A stretch of 64,000 nt of DNA. Source: Collimonas sp. OK412 (GTDB lineage: Bacteria; Pseudomonadota; Gammaproteobacteria; Burkholderiales; Burkholderiaceae_D). How positions within the stretch are numbered: the stretch's first letter is position 1; each line of letters starts with the position of its first letter. The stretch is taken from assembly GCF_900112135.1 (NCBI RefSeq), contig NZ_FOLC01000004.1:1-64000 (forward strand), in the 5' to 3' direction. The notes beneath the pieces were generated by a model that was not told the origin of the DNA, made no database searches, and saw nothing but the letters and a program-made list of their open reading frames with translations. Made by a program: the position numbers and the translations under genes. Shown in pieces: positions 46,625-56,060 of this stretch.

Positions 46625-47284
46625 ATGGCGAAGTCGGAAAACATGGCTGTAGATTTAGTGATTTTTGATTGTGACGGTACGCTGGTCGACAGTGAAACGG
46701 TGGCCACCGATGTGATGGTGGATTACCTGGACGAGCTGGGCATGCAGCTGTCGGCCGAAGTTGCCCTGGCGCGCTTCAAAGGCGGGCGGATGGCGGATTG
46801 CGTGGCCGAGCTGGAGCAGATGTTCGGCCGTTCGCTGCCGGCTGATTTCACCAAGGTCTTGCGCGACCGCATCGCGCCGGTGCTGCAGCAGCGCCTGCAG
46901 CCGATCGAAGGCGCGCTGGAACTGGTGCAATCGCTGAAAGTGCCGTTTTGCATGGCCTCCAACGGCCCTTTGCACCAGATCAAGGTGTCGCTTAGCGTCA
47001 CCGGCCTGTGGCCCTATTTCGAAGGGCGCATCTTCAGCGCCTACGAAGTCGGATCCTGGAAGCCTGCGCCGGACCTGTTCCTGCATGCCGCCAGGACCAT
47101 GGGCGCCGAGCCTGCCCGCTGCGCGGTGGTCGAGGATAGCCTGCCGGGCGTGCAAGCGGGCGTTGCCGCCGGCATGCAGGTGTTCGCCTTGCAGGCGGAG
47201 CAGGTCGAAGCGGAACTGCCGAAACAGGCCAAAGTGATTTCCCGGCTGGCGGAGTTGCACGAGCATATCAATATCGCCGGGTAA
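46625..47284 (+). CDS. HAD-superfamily hydrolase, subfamily IA (YieH/Gph-like phosphatase)
   Basis: 219 residues. Motif I is FDCDGTLVDSE with Asp15 and Asp17, motif II Ser lies in MASNGP, motif III Lys in WKPAPDLF, and motif IV is VVEDSLPGVQAG. The cap lies between about 25 and 85. This pattern fits small sugar-phosphate phosphatases such as YieH; the substrate cannot be told. It begins 5 bases after ccsB and is probably co-transcribed. A second ATG at 46643 (MAVDLVIFDCDG) could be the true start. Confidence 0.88.
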   Translation: MAKSENMAVDLVIFDCDGTLVDSETVATDVMVDYLDELGMQLSAEVALARFKGGRMADCVAELEQMFGRSLPADFTKVLRDRIAPVLQQRLQPIEGALELVQSLKVPFCMASNGPLHQIKVSLSVTGLWPYFEGRIFSAYEVGSWKPAPDLFLHAARTMGAEPARCAVVEDSLPGVQAGVAAGMQVFALQAEQVEAELPKQAKVISRLAELHEHINIAG

Positions 47285-47378
47285 ATCGTGCCGGCAGATT
47301 TTCGGCTTGCCCTTGTAAGGAATCGTCGGCTGGCCTGACTAAACATCGTTAGCCTCAACAAATTTGCCGGAGATGTAC

Positions 47379-48359
47379 ATGCCGCTTTATCGTCGCCCCA
47401 ACGGAATCGATCTCCCGTTTTCTTCAGAAATCACGCCACGCGAAGTATTTGAATCACGCCGCGGCTTCATGCGGCAACTTGCCGTAGGCGCGGCAGGCGC
47501 GGGCGGTTTGCTGGAGTTGTCGACGGGCGACGCCTGGGCCCAGGCCAGCGGCGCCCAGAAACTGGCGGCAAAGGCCAATCCTGCGTATGTGGTGATGGAC
47601 AAGGCGACGCCATTCAAGGACGCCACCACCTATAACAATTTCTACGAGTTCGGCACCGAAAAAACCGATCCCGCCGAAAATGCCGGGACATTGAAAACGC
47701 GGCCATGGACCATTGCCATCGAGGGCGAGGTCAAGAAGCCGCTGACCCTGGATATCGACAGCCTGCTGAAACTGGCGCCGCTGGAAGAACGCATCTACCG
47801 CCTGCGCTGCGTCGAGGGCTGGTCGATGGTGATTCCATGGATCGGCTATTCCCTGTCTGCGTTGATCAAGAAAGTGGAGCCGACCGGCAACGCCAAGTAT
47901 GTTGAATTCACGACGCTGGCCGACAACCGCCAGATGCCGGGCTTGCGTGCGCCGGTGCTGGAATGGCCGTATATCGAAGGCTTGCGCATGGATGAAGCCA
48001 TGCATCCGCTGGCCTTGCTGGGTTTCGGCATGTACGGCCAGGTGCTGCCGAACCAGAATGGCGCGCCGGTGCGCATGGTGCTGCCCTGGAAGTACGGCTT
48101 CAAGTCGGCGAAGTCGATCGTCAAGATCCGTTTCCTGAAGGAGCAGCCGCGCACGGCATGGAATATCGCCGCCGCGCGCGAATACGGTTTCTATTCCAAC
48201 GTCAATCCGGACGTCGATCATCCGCGCTGGTCGCAAGCCACCGAGCGCCGCATCGGCGAAGACGGTTTCTTTACCAAGAAGCGCAAGACCCTGATGTTCA
48301 ACGGCTACAACGAGGTTGCCCCGCTGTATGCCGGCATGGATTTGAAGAAATTCTTCTAG
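47379..48359 (+). CDS. msrP: protein-methionine-sulfoxide reductase catalytic subunit MsrP (YedY)
   Basis: 326 residues from ATG 47379, which follows a ggag by 7 bases. It is a periplasmic molybdopterin enzyme that repairs oxidised methionine in envelope proteins. The Tat signal [12 protein letters not shown] has twin Arg at 27-28. The molybdenum ligand Cys144 lies in [29 protein letters not shown] and [10 protein letters not shown] are family hallmarks. msrQ follows 7 bases later, forming the usual msrPQ pair. Confidence 0.95.
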   Translation: MPLYRRPNGIDLPFSSEITPREVFESRRGFMRQLAVGAAGAGGLLELSTGDAWAQASGAQKLAAKANPAYVVMDKATPFKDATTYNNFYEFGTEKTDPAENAGTLKTRPWTIAIEGEVKKPLTLDIDSLLKLAPLEERIYRLRCVEGWSMVIPWIGYSLSALIKKVEPTGNAKYVEFTTLADNRQMPGLRAPVLEWPYIEGLRMDEAMHPLALLGFGMYGQVLPNQNGAPVRMVLPWKYGFKSAKSIVKIRFLKEQPRTAWNIAAAREYGFYSNVNPDVDHPRWSQATERRIGEDGFFTKKRKTLMFNGYNEVAPLYAGMDLKKFF

Positions 48360-48366
48360 GTCGAGA

Positions 48367-49032
48367 ATGCGCAGCATGTTCAATCCGGCACCCGGGCAAT
48401 TCAAATTCCTGAAAGCTTTCCTGTTCGCACTGGCGTTGCTGCCCGCGGCGCGGCTGCTGCTGTTCGGTTTTACCGATCGCCTGGGCGCCAACCCCATCGA
48501 ATTCATCACGCGCAGCAGCGGCGACTGGACTCTCTATTTTATTTGCATCACCTTGGCGGTGACGCCGCTGCGGCGATTCACCAGCTGGAACTGGCTCGTC
48601 AAATTGCGGCGCATGCTGGGTTTGTTCGCCTTCTTTTATGCCTGCCTGCATTTCACGACGTTCCTCTGGTTCGATCATTTCTTCGATGTCGGCGAGATGC
48701 TCAAGGATGTCGTCAAACGCCCGTTCATTACCGTCGGCTTCATTGCTTTCGTCCTGCTGATACCGCTTGCGCTGACCAGCACCAACGGCATGATCCGCCG
48801 CCTTGGAGGCAAGCGCTGGCAATGGCTGCATCGCAGCCTGTATGGGGTTTCGATGCTGGGCATCCTGCATTTCTGGTGGATGCGCGCCGGCAAGCACAAT
48901 TTTGAAAAGCCGATCGTGTTCGGGACTATCGTTGCCGCGTTGCTGCTGGTGCGCGTGTACTTCGCCTTGCGTAACCGCAGCAGCCAGCGGGCCGCGCTTC
49001 AGAAGCGCCAGGTCACGCCGACGCCGAGCTGA
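48367..49032 (+). CDS. msrQ: protein-methionine-sulfoxide reductase heme-binding subunit MsrQ
   Basis: 221 residues, six membrane segments, b-type heme protein that feeds quinone-derived electrons to MsrP. Heme-ligand histidine regions are FFYACLHFTTFLWFD and WLHRSLYGVSMLGILHFWWM. RRMLGLFAF and TSTNGMIRRLGGKRWQWLH are typical. The last 34 bases overlap the convergent outer-membrane protein gene. Possible starts are ATG 48367 and 48376. Confidence 0.93.
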   Translation: MRSMFNPAPGQFKFLKAFLFALALLPAARLLLFGFTDRLGANPIEFITRSSGDWTLYFICITLAVTPLRRFTSWNWLVKLRRMLGLFAFFYACLHFTTFLWFDHFFDVGEMLKDVVKRPFITVGFIAFVLLIPLALTSTNGMIRRLGGKRWQWLHRSLYGVSMLGILHFWWMRAGKHNFEKPIVFGTIVAALLLVRVYFALRNRSSQRAALQKRQVTPTPS

Positions 49033-49766
49033 CGCTGGGTTTGCGCTGCGCAGGCGCCGCAGCCGAGGCCGAATTTGATGCCGGCGTCCAGGTCAAGGTT
49101 GGGATTGGGTGAATAGATCACGCCGGTCAGGATGAAACCGGGATTGCTGCTGCTGTGGCGGTCGCCGCTGCTGTCGCTGGCGCGTTCTGTATTGCTGACG
49201 ATGCCGGTGTCGAATGCCAGGCTCCACTTCGGATTCACCGCATATAGCGCAGAAGCAGAAGCGCGCCAGACCACGCTGCGGTTGGCTTGCTGGTCGGCCA
49301 GCAAGCGATAGCGGTTGTAATAGGCCGCCAGGTTGCCGCTGAATGCCCAGGAATCGATCTGGTAGCTGCCGATCAGCGTCAACGACATGCTGCCGCGGCC
49401 GTGGCCCAGTCCTCGGTTCGGATCGCCGCTGGGCAGCGTCAGTTCCGGTTTAAGGCCAAGGCTGAAATCGCCATCCTCGAACAGGCGCCATTTGACGCCT
49501 AGCGCGACGTCGTTGATGCCGGATGGACTCGATAGCGTCGCCGGCGGATTGGCATACACGTCGAGATTCTTCAGCAAGCCGTAGGTGTAGGTGAAATTCA
49601 CCACGTGGCTATGGATGGCGTCCTGGCGCAGCCAATCAGTGTTCAATTCGACCTGGTGGTTGCCGCTGTCCTGGGTGCTGGTATCGTCGGTCACCAGCGG
49701 ATGGGCGGCGTGCGCGGCCTGGATCAGGAAACAGGAAGATATGGCGCTGAGCATGAACTGTCGCAT
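48999..49766 (-). CDS. outer-membrane beta-barrel protein, phenol-degradation MetA/transporter-like
   Basis: 255 residues. A signal peptide ends near HAA (21). The mature start HPLVTDDTSTQDSGNHQVELN is the typical opening of the MetA-like transporter family (PF13557 type), followed by repeated amphipathic strands (GLLKNLDVYANPPA, DVALGVKWRLFEDGDFSLGLKPELTLPSGD) and a C-terminal Phe (GVGVTWRF). The ligand is unknown. The 3' end overlaps msrQ by 34 bases, tail to tail. It lies 20 bases after lysA on the same strand and may be its operon partner. Confidence 0.75.
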   Translation of the reverse strand: MRQFMLSAISSCFLIQAAHAAHPLVTDDTSTQDSGNHQVELNTDWLRQDAIHSHVVNFTYTYGLLKNLDVYANPPATLSSPSGINDVALGVKWRLFEDGDFSLGLKPELTLPSGDPNRGLGHGRGSMSLTLIGSYQIDSWAFSGNLAAYYNRYRLLADQQANRSVVWRASASALYAVNPKWSLAFDTGIVSNTERASDSSGDRHSSSNPGFILTGVIYSPNPNLDLDAGIKFGLGCGACAAQTQRQLGVGVTWRF

Positions 49767-49786
49767 GGTCTTCCTGTGCTCTTGGC

Positions 49787-51073
49787 TTAAGGCGATATGA
49801 GCGATTCCAGGGCAAACAGGTCGGCCGGATTTTCGCGCTGGCGGATCAGGTGTACCTGGGCGCCATCCACCATCACTTCAGCCGCCCGGCCGCGGGTATT
49901 GTAGTTGGACGACATCGTCATGCCGTAAGCGCCGGCCGACATCAGCGCCAGCAGGTCGCCTGCTTCGATTGCCAGCGAACGGGATCGCGCCAGCCAGTCG
50001 CCCGACTCGCATACCGGCCCGACCACATCGTATACCTGGGCTTCCGTGCTGCGCTGGCCGACGGTCTGCACGCCGTGCCAGGCCTCGTACAATGCCGGCC
50101 GCATCAAGTCGTTCATGGCAGCATCCACCACCGCAAAATTCTTGGCTTCGGAATGCTTCAGGTACTGGACTTCGGTCAGCAGGATGCCGGCATTGCCGAC
50201 GATCGAACGGCCCGGTTCAAACATCACTTTGATCGGCGCGCCCTGGTATTTTTCTTCGCGCCAGGCATTGATGCGGGCAAACAGGCGGGCCAGGTAGTCG
50301 CCGATCACGACCGGCTGTTCATCGTCATAGGTGATGCCGATGCCGCCGCCGATATCCAGGTGGTGCAAATGAATGCCTTCGCTGGCCAGCTGGTCGACCA
50401 GCTCGATCAGCTTGTCCAGCGCTTCCAGCATCGGCGCGTCGTCCAGCAGCTGCGAACCGATATGGCAATCGATTCCCGCCACATCGATATGCGGCAGCGC
50501 GGCGGCAGTACGGTAGCAGGACAGGGCGTCGTCATACGCTACGCCGAATTTGTTTTCCTTGAGGCCGGTCGAGATGTAAGGGTGGGTCTTGGCATCGACG
50601 TCGGGGTTGACGCGCAGCGAGATGGCCGCGCGTTTACCCATGGCGCCGGCGACTTCGTTCAGGCGGTGCAGCTCCGGAATCGATTCCACGTTGAAGCAGA
50701 GGATGTCGTGCGACAGGGCCAGGCGCATTTCCTCGCGCGATTTGCCGACGCCGGAAAAAATCACCTTGGACGGATCGCCGCCGGCAGCGATTACGCGCAA
50801 TAATTCGCCTCCCGAGACGATGTCGAAACCAGAGCCGAGCTGGTTCAGCAATTGCAGCACCGCCAGGTTGGAATTGGATTTGACCGAATAGCAGATCAGT
50901 GCGCCGTCCGCTTCACGGCTGTGTTGTTTGCAGGCGTTCGCGTAAGCTGAAAAATTGGCTGTCAGCGCGGCCTTGGAGTAGACATAGGTAGGGCTGCCAA
51001 ATTGCTGCGAAATAGCGTTTAGCGCAACGTTTTCAGCGTGCAGGACGCCATTCTTGTATGAAAAATACGACAT
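49787..51073 (-). CDS. lysA: diaminopimelate decarboxylase
   Basis: 428 residues. It makes lysine from meso-diaminopimelate. It is a fold-III PLP enzyme: the PLP lysine is K65 in [21 protein letters not shown] follows, HIGSQ and LDIGGGIGI are in the barrel, [11 protein letters not shown] and CESGDWLA form the substrate side, and [13 protein letters not shown] completes the PLP site. It lies 9 bases after lptM; cyaY is divergent. This lptM-lysA/cyaY order is widespread in proteobacteria. Confidence 0.96.
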   Translation of the reverse strand: MSYFSYKNGVLHAENVALNAISQQFGSPTYVYSKAALTANFSAYANACKQHSREADGALICYSVKSNSNLAVLQLLNQLGSGFDIVSGGELLRVIAAGGDPSKVIFSGVGKSREEMRLALSHDILCFNVESIPELHRLNEVAGAMGKRAAISLRVNPDVDAKTHPYISTGLKENKFGVAYDDALSCYRTAAALPHIDVAGIDCHIGSQLLDDAPMLEALDKLIELVDQLASEGIHLHHLDIGGGIGITYDDEQPVVIGDYLARLFARINAWREEKYQGAPIKVMFEPGRSIVGNAGILLTEVQYLKHSEAKNFAVVDAAMNDLMRPALYEAWHGVQTVGQRSTEAQVYDVVGPVCESGDWLARSRSLAIEAGDLLALMSAGAYGMTMSSNYNTRGRAAEVMVDGAQVHLIRQRENPADLFALESLISP

Positions 51074-51082
51074 AAGGGCAGC

Positions 51083-51322
51083 TTATTTGGTGGTGGCGGG
51101 TGTTGTTGGCATGTCCACGGCTTCCGGCCGTGCCGGAGTCATGGTTTCATCAGATGTCGCCGGAGCAACATTTGGCTTGGCCGGCGCTGTCCTGACGATA
51201 GGCGGCGGCAGCTTGGCCGGCATGAACAGCGGGCCTTTCTGGCCGCACGCAGCCAGGCTGAGTGTAGCGGCGACCATGGCGACGATCATGGGAATACGCG
51301 GCAAATCAAAAATGGGCTTCAC
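51083..51322 (-). CDS. lptM: small lipoprotein LptM (YifL-like)
   Basis: 79 residues. The lipobox LAAC places the lipidated Cys at 26, followed at once by GQKGPLFMPA, the conserved LptM start. In E. coli LptM helps fold the LptD/LptE LPS export complex. The rest is Pro/Ala/Thr-rich and disordered. It sits upstream of lysA and divergent from cyaY, the usual context. Confidence 0.9.
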   Translation of the reverse strand: MKPIFDLPRIPMIVAMVAATLSLAACGQKGPLFMPAKLPPPIVRTAPAKPNVAPATSDETMTPARPEAVDMPTTPATTK

Positions 51323-51363
51323 GGATTAGAATCACAGTTTAACGAAATGGATTGGAGTGTAGC

Positions 51364-51690
51364 ATGACAGAATCAGAATTCCTGGCTGCGGCAGAGGCTG
51401 CCTTGGGCAAGATCGAGACGGCGCTGGAGCAGGCCGCCGACCATACCGGCCTGGATGTGGAGTGCAGCCGCAGCGGCAATGTGCTGGAGATTGAATTTGT
51501 CGACAACGGCAGCAAGATTATCGTCAACAGCCAGGCGCCGATGCAGGAATTGTGGATTGCGGCCAAATCCGGCGGCTTCCACTACCGGCAAAAGGGAGAT
51601 GCCTGGATTAACACACGTGACGGCTCAGAGTTCTTTGCTGCCTTGTCGGCCATGATCAGTTCCCAGGGCGGGGTATCGATAACGCTGTAA
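51364..51690 (+). CDS. cyaY: iron-sulfur cluster assembly protein CyaY (frataxin)
   Basis: 108 residues. It binds iron and tunes IscS-IscU cluster assembly. It shows MTESEFLAAAEAALGKIETALEQ with the acidic first helix, then GNVLEIEFVDNGSKIIVNSQAPMQELWIAAKSGGFHY (in parts) and the end DGSEFFAALSAMIS. I took ATG 51364; an upstream in-frame ATG at 51352 adds four residues. The 160 bases after it are AT-rich and lead into the accessory island. Confidence 0.94.
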   Translation: MTESEFLAAAEAALGKIETALEQAADHTGLDVECSRSGNVLEIEFVDNGSKIIVNSQAPMQELWIAAKSGGFHYRQKGDAWINTRDGSEFFAALSAMISSQGGVSITL

Positions 51691-51850
51691 GTTTTTATTG
51701 ACGGAGAAGCTGGGCAAGAGATATTCCAGGCTGCATTTGTCGTAAGATATGAACAATACAATATTATTTTGATACCGGTTTGCTTTTGGGCTGGGGGGAA
51801 ACTGTATCAAGGAGAGTTGTTCAACGCTTCTCAACCATCGATAGCCACCA

Positions 51851-53068
51851 ATGAACACGATGATAATCAGGGATTCGGAAGAACCAAGTGATTGGCGTGA
51901 TGGATTTGCCTGCAGCGAGGCAAGCGGCTATCGATCCCCATCGAGGCGGATGCGGGCTGGCCTGAACACCGTTTTTTTATTTGGCGCATTGCTATCCATG
52001 ACGAAGCCGGTCGAGGCCGCCAATGTTCCCGCCGCTGTCAGCGCAGCCAACCTGAACAATCCGGTGGGCAGTAATGTGGCTGAAACACCCAGGCACTGGA
52101 TTGCCGATACCAGCAATGGCTGTAAAGTATGGAGCCCGGAGCCGCTCGCCGAGGGCATTACAGCGCGCTGGAGCGGGGGCTGCGAGAACGGCCTGGCGCA
52201 GGGACCGGGAACGGTGCGCTGGATGAGCAACAACAAGCAGGTGGCAGAGCTGACAGGCGCCATGGAGCAAGGAAAAATGCGCGGCCATACCACCGGTGTT
52301 GAAGAGCCGGGCAACCGCTTTGACGGCATGTTCATCGATTCGCTGCCGGAAGGCGAGGGCAAGGCCAGCTTTGCCGATGGCACCACTTATAGCGGGATAT
52401 GGCATCGCGGCCGTCAGCTGGGCTATGGAGTCATGACTTTTCCCCCTGCCCACCCGCAGTACCAGGAGATGCTGAACGACGGTAAAGGCAGGAAAGCGGA
52501 GAATGGCATTTACGTGCTGCGCGGCTGGTGGGAGGGTAAAACCTTCGTGATCCCATGCGATAGTGAAGAAGAATGTGAAAAGGCCGTGGTGGCCTTGATG
52601 AAGCGTGAGCAAGCCGCCGCAGCGGCCAAGGCGGGTACCCCTGTGGCGCCTGCGTCGGCGCCGACGGTTGCTCCTGCTGCAGGGCCTGTCGCCGCTCCCG
52701 CAGCGCCGGCGCCGACGCCGGCCATCCCCGCCATGGCCCCTGCGGTAACGGTGCCAGAGTTGCCCCCCATGAAGCCGCTTACCCCCGCCACGGAACCTGT
52801 CCCGGCAACGCCGGCGCCCGGCGCGCCCGATGTCGAGCCGGCGCCGGTGCCTGCCGCAACGGCGCCAGATCCCGGACCGCCTGTCGCGGAGCCGGCCGCC
52901 GTGCCGCCGATTTCAGCGCCGGCGATTCCCGCCGCCGAGCCCGGCGAGCCTGTGCCGCAGGTCGCCCCCGATACGGTGCCTGCTGTCATGCCGGCGCCTG
53001 AGGCAACAACGCCCGCTACCACGGATGCCGGACCTGGCGTCCCGCTTTTTACAAACGGATCTAGCTGA
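51851..53068 (+). CDS. exported MORN-repeat-like protein with long Pro/Ala-rich tail
   Basis: 405 residues, function unknown. A hydrophobic stretch at about 38-51 followed by VEAA suggests a signal peptide; ATG 51950 (Met34) would give a more normal signal. Residues 110-220 hold MORN-like units: GLAQGPGTVRWMSNNK, GKMRGHTTGVEEPGNRFDGMF, GEGKASFADGTTYSGIWHRGRQLGYGVMTFP (in parts). Residues 265-405 are almost only Ala, Pro, Val and Thr, as in cell-wall-spanning or disordered tails. Its stop overlaps the next start region by one base. It opens the DUF2827 island. Confidence 0.7.
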   Translation: MNTMIIRDSEEPSDWRDGFACSEASGYRSPSRRMRAGLNTVFLFGALLSMTKPVEAANVPAAVSAANLNNPVGSNVAETPRHWIADTSNGCKVWSPEPLAEGITARWSGGCENGLAQGPGTVRWMSNNKQVAELTGAMEQGKMRGHTTGVEEPGNRFDGMFIDSLPEGEGKASFADGTTYSGIWHRGRQLGYGVMTFPPAHPQYQEMLNDGKGRKAENGIYVLRGWWEGKTFVIPCDSEEECEKAVVALMKREQAAAAAKAGTPVAPASAPTVAPAAGPVAAPAAPAPTPAIPAMAPAVTVPELPPMKPLTPATEPVPATPAPGAPDVEPAPVPAATAPDPGPPVAEPAAVPPISAPAIPAAEPGEPVPQVAPDTVPAVMPAPEATTPATTDAGPGVPLFTNGSS

Positions 53069-53718
53069 TGATGCATGCACCACCTATTTTGAAAGCAGGC
53101 GAACCAAGTGATTCAACCAGTCCATCAAGGACATGCCGGCGGCCATGGGCGGCATTGTTCTGTACCGCTCTTATATTGACGATGCCGGCCGCACACGGGC
53201 AAATGAAATCCGACCTGCCTGGCGCCAAAGCCGCTGCCGCAGCGCCGAAGAACTTGCTGGCGGAAGCAGCGCGCAGCGTCGGCGTCAAGCAATGCCAGCC
53301 AGCCGTCACGCGCTTGTCGGCGCTGGCTATCAACGGCACCAGCGCCCATGATGTGCTGGTGGACTGGGACCGCGCCCACCCGGATCGCGGGCCGTTCTTT
53401 TCCCTGACCGGGATCGAATATGCCGGCGCATCGGCGGCGGTATCGATTACTGCGGTGCCGCAGGATGGCGGCGCATGTTCGGTGGCCGCGGAGCGCATTT
53501 CCATCGCCCCGTATTCATGCAAGAGCATTGCCGATACCGAATTGAAAGGCTACAGCGCCACACCTTTGCTGCCGACTTTCACGGTATATGTGTCGCCGGC
53601 CGAGCCAGGCGGTTCGGTCTCTCTGGTGGATTCGCCGCCGGGCTGCCTGATCATCCGGCGCTATGTGCAATACAACTGGACCGAGCAGACCAAAATGGCG
53701 GCGCCGGCGCGCAAATGA
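53068..53718 (+). CDS. hypothetical exported protein
   Basis: 216 residues; I do not recognise it. Residues 25-44 look like a signal peptide (RPWAALFCTALILTMPAAHG) preceded by Arg residues. The mature part has four or five cysteines, PFFSLTGIEYAGASAAVSITAVP in the middle and SPPGCLIIRRYVQYNW near the end. Its ATG overlaps the preceding gene's stop (tgATG), so the two are coupled and are likely exported together. The first DUF2827 gene begins 34 bases later. Confidence 0.65.
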   Translation: MMHAPPILKAGEPSDSTSPSRTCRRPWAALFCTALILTMPAAHGQMKSDLPGAKAAAAAPKNLLAEAARSVGVKQCQPAVTRLSALAINGTSAHDVLVDWDRAHPDRGPFFSLTGIEYAGASAAVSITAVPQDGGACSVAAERISIAPYSCKSIADTELKGYSATPLLPTFTVYVSPAEPGGSVSLVDSPPGCLIIRRYVQYNWTEQTKMAAPARK

Positions 53719-53752
53719 CAAACACGATACACCCTTAATTTGAATCCAAGAC

Positions 53753-54886
53753 ATGAACACAGGCACCTTGCGTATCGGCATCACCATCGGTTTGCACCAG
53801 GAAAACGAATCGCTATGGAACAACGGCATCAAGCAGAATGCCGTGTACCTGGCTGAAACCTTAAAGCAGTGCCCGAGCGTCGCATCGGTGCATCTGGTGA
53901 ATACCACCGCGGTTGCCATCACCGCGGCGCTGCCGTGGGACCAGGCGCGCTGGCCGACGGTCAGCTTCGAGCAGGCCAAGGACAACCTGGATGTGCTGAT
54001 CGAACTCGGCGGCCAGATCAGCGCTGACCAGACTGCCTACCTGAAGACGCAAGACTGCCGATTGATATCCTACTGCTGCGGATTCGAGTATGTGCATGTG
54101 ATGCAATCGGTATTGTTCAACCGGCCGATGTGGGGTTACGACCTGTTCGTCAACCAGCGCTACGATGCGATCTGGATGGTGCCTCAGGTCGCCACCAACA
54201 GCCAGTCTTACTTCGAAACCCTGCGCCGGCGGCCGGCGCAAGTGGTGCCGTTTGTGTGGGACCCGATTTTCGTCAACCAGCGCAGCCAGGATTTTGACCA
54301 TCACGGCGAATATCGCCCGCGTCCCGGCCCCAAGCGGCTGACCGTGATGGAGCCGAATAACGATATCGTGAAATTCTGCATGTATCCGGCATTCATTGCC
54401 GAAGAAGCTTATCGGCAGCGGCCGCAAGATATCGAGATTCTGCAGGTCACCAATGCCGAGCGCCTGGCGCGCGAGAGCAAGGAGTTCATTGCAGTGATGA
54501 ACCAGCTCGATATCGTGCGCCAGCACAAGGCAGTGTTCCTGGGGCGTTTCGATACACCGCAGTTCCTGAGCCAGATGACCGATGTAGTGATTTCCCACCA
54601 GATCGAGAATGCGCTGAATTATTTTTATTTCGACGTCTGCTGGCAAGGTTATCCACTGGTGCATAACGCTTATATGTGCAGCGACCTCGGCTACTACTAC
54701 GAAGGCAATAACGTGAAAGACGGCAGTCGCAGGTTGCTCGAAGTATTGGGTACGCATGACGGCAGCTGGCAGGATTATCTGGCGCGCCAACGGCAGGTGT
54801 TGAACCGTTACCTGCCCGGCAGTTCGCAAGTCACGGCGGAATATGAGCGCTTACTGGCCGCATTGCTGGAACAGCCGATTGTATGA
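53753..54886 (+). CDS. DUF2827 family protein, copy 1
   Basis: 377 residues, no signal peptide. Blocks shared by all three copies: LRIGITIGL then LWNNGIKQNAVYL (about 21-33), DVLIELGGQI (about 80), VPFVWDPIFV (about 165), MEPNNDIVKFCMYPAFIAEEAY (about 200), and SHQIENALNYFYFDVCWQGYPLVHN (about 280). The last block, Glu then Asn-Tyr then Gly-Tyr-Pro-Leu, is like the donor-site motif of GT-B glycosyltransferases, an inference. It is the most divergent copy. The biochemical role of DUF2827 is not established. Confidence 0.85.
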   Translation: MNTGTLRIGITIGLHQENESLWNNGIKQNAVYLAETLKQCPSVASVHLVNTTAVAITAALPWDQARWPTVSFEQAKDNLDVLIELGGQISADQTAYLKTQDCRLISYCCGFEYVHVMQSVLFNRPMWGYDLFVNQRYDAIWMVPQVATNSQSYFETLRRRPAQVVPFVWDPIFVNQRSQDFDHHGEYRPRPGPKRLTVMEPNNDIVKFCMYPAFIAEEAYRQRPQDIEILQVTNAERLARESKEFIAVMNQLDIVRQHKAVFLGRFDTPQFLSQMTDVVISHQIENALNYFYFDVCWQGYPLVHNAYMCSDLGYYYEGNNVKDGSRRLLEVLGTHDGSWQDYLARQRQVLNRYLPGSSQVTAEYERLLAALLEQPIV

Positions 54887-54914
54887 ACCAATGATTTTCA
54901 ATCTTTCCTAATTC

Positions 54915-56060
54915 ATGAAAAAAATCAACGTAGGCATCTCCATCTTTCCCGTCCAGGGCGCGCAGCTTTGGTCCAACGGCCTCAACCAGAACCTGGCGTT
55001 CCTGGTGCTGCTGTTGCAGCAGAGTCCGCAAGTCGGCCGGGTGTTTTTATTGAACGGCGGCGCGCTTGACCATATGCCTGAGGCGATGGGATTGAATGGG
55101 CTGGAAGCGCCCCTGGTGAAACCGGAGGATGTCACCTTCGAACTTGATGTCGTGATCGAAATGGGGGCGCAATTGCCGCTGGAATGGTTGCGTCACGTGC
55201 GCGCGCTGGGCGTCAAGATCATCACTTTTTTTGTCGGCCACACTTATGCCGACAATGCCGAAGCGCCGATGTTCGACCGCCCCAGCGGCCAGATCTTCAA
55301 CGGTACGCCTTGGCATGAGATATGGACGCTGCCGCAATTCATGAAAAGCAGCGGGCCATTGCTGCGCACCGTGTCGCGGGTGCCGGTGTTTTCCATACCG
55401 CACATCTGGTCGCCGCTGTTTATCCAGCAGCATGTCGATGTGGTTGAAAAAGGCGGCCATCAATTCGGTTACCAGGCCAGGACCGGCGCCGACCGCCCTG
55501 GCTGGCGCACGGCGATTTTCGAGCCGAATATATCGGTCGGCAAAAACTGCTTTATCCCGATGCTGGTATGCGAGCAGGCTTACCGCCTGGACCAGCGCTC
55601 GGTGAGCATGATGATGGTCATGAACACGGTGCATATGAAAGAGCATCCAACCTTCAACCGTTTCGCCATCAATCTCGATCTGACCAGGCATCATAAGGCC
55701 AGTTATGAGCCGCGCGTGGCGTTTGTCGAATGCATGGCGCAGCAGAAGATGGACGCCGTGGTCTCGCATCATTGGGAGTGGGGCTTGAATTACCTGTATT
55801 ACGACGCGCTCTACGGGGGCTATCCACTGATACATAATTCGGAATACCTGAAGGCCGGCGGCGTCGGCATCTTTTATCCGGATTTCGAAGCCAGCGCCGG
55901 CGGCCATGCCTTGCTCGACGCCTGGAACCAAGAGCCTGAATTCTGGGACGACTATAAAAAAGCGGGAGCGGCTTACCTGAGCAAGCTCGATCCGGTACGC
56001 CCCGAGAACGTGGACGCATTTGTGAAAAGACTACAGCACACCACGGAGGGCCAGTCATGA
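54915..56060 (+). CDS. DUF2827 family protein, copy 2
   Basis: 381 residues. It starts MKKINVGISIF and then LWSNGLNQNLAFL (about 18-30), DVVIEMGAQLPLEW, VPVFSIPHIWSPLFIQQ, FEPNISVGKNCFIPMLVCEQAY and SHHWEWGLNYLYYDALYGGYPLIHNSEYL (in parts) near 280. It resembles copy 3 more closely than copy 1 by eye. It lies 28 bases after copy 1 and overlaps copy 3 by 4 bases (ATGA), so translation is coupled. A cytoplasmic glycosyltransferase-like role is possible but unproven. Confidence 0.85.
   Translation: MKKINVGISIFPVQGAQLWSNGLNQNLAFLVLLLQQSPQVGRVFLLNGGALDHMPEAMGLNGLEAPLVKPEDVTFELDVVIEMGAQLPLEWLRHVRALGVKIITFFVGHTYADNAEAPMFDRPSGQIFNGTPWHEIWTLPQFMKSSGPLLRTVSRVPVFSIPHIWSPLFIQQHVDVVEKGGHQFGYQARTGADRPGWRTAIFEPNISVGKNCFIPMLVCEQAYRLDQRSVSMMMVMNTVHMKEHPTFNRFAINLDLTRHHKASYEPRVAFVECMAQQKMDAVVSHHWEWGLNYLYYDALYGGYPLIHNSEYLKAGGVGIFYPDFEASAGGHALLDAWNQEPEFWDDYKKAGAAYLSKLDPVRPENVDAFVKRLQHTTEGQS

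Noticed and set aside
52510-53076. 188-codon minus-strand Ala/Gly/Thr-rich frame
   Set aside because: It is the antisense shadow of the Pro/Ala-rich tail of the MORN-type gene; high GC repeats keep it open.
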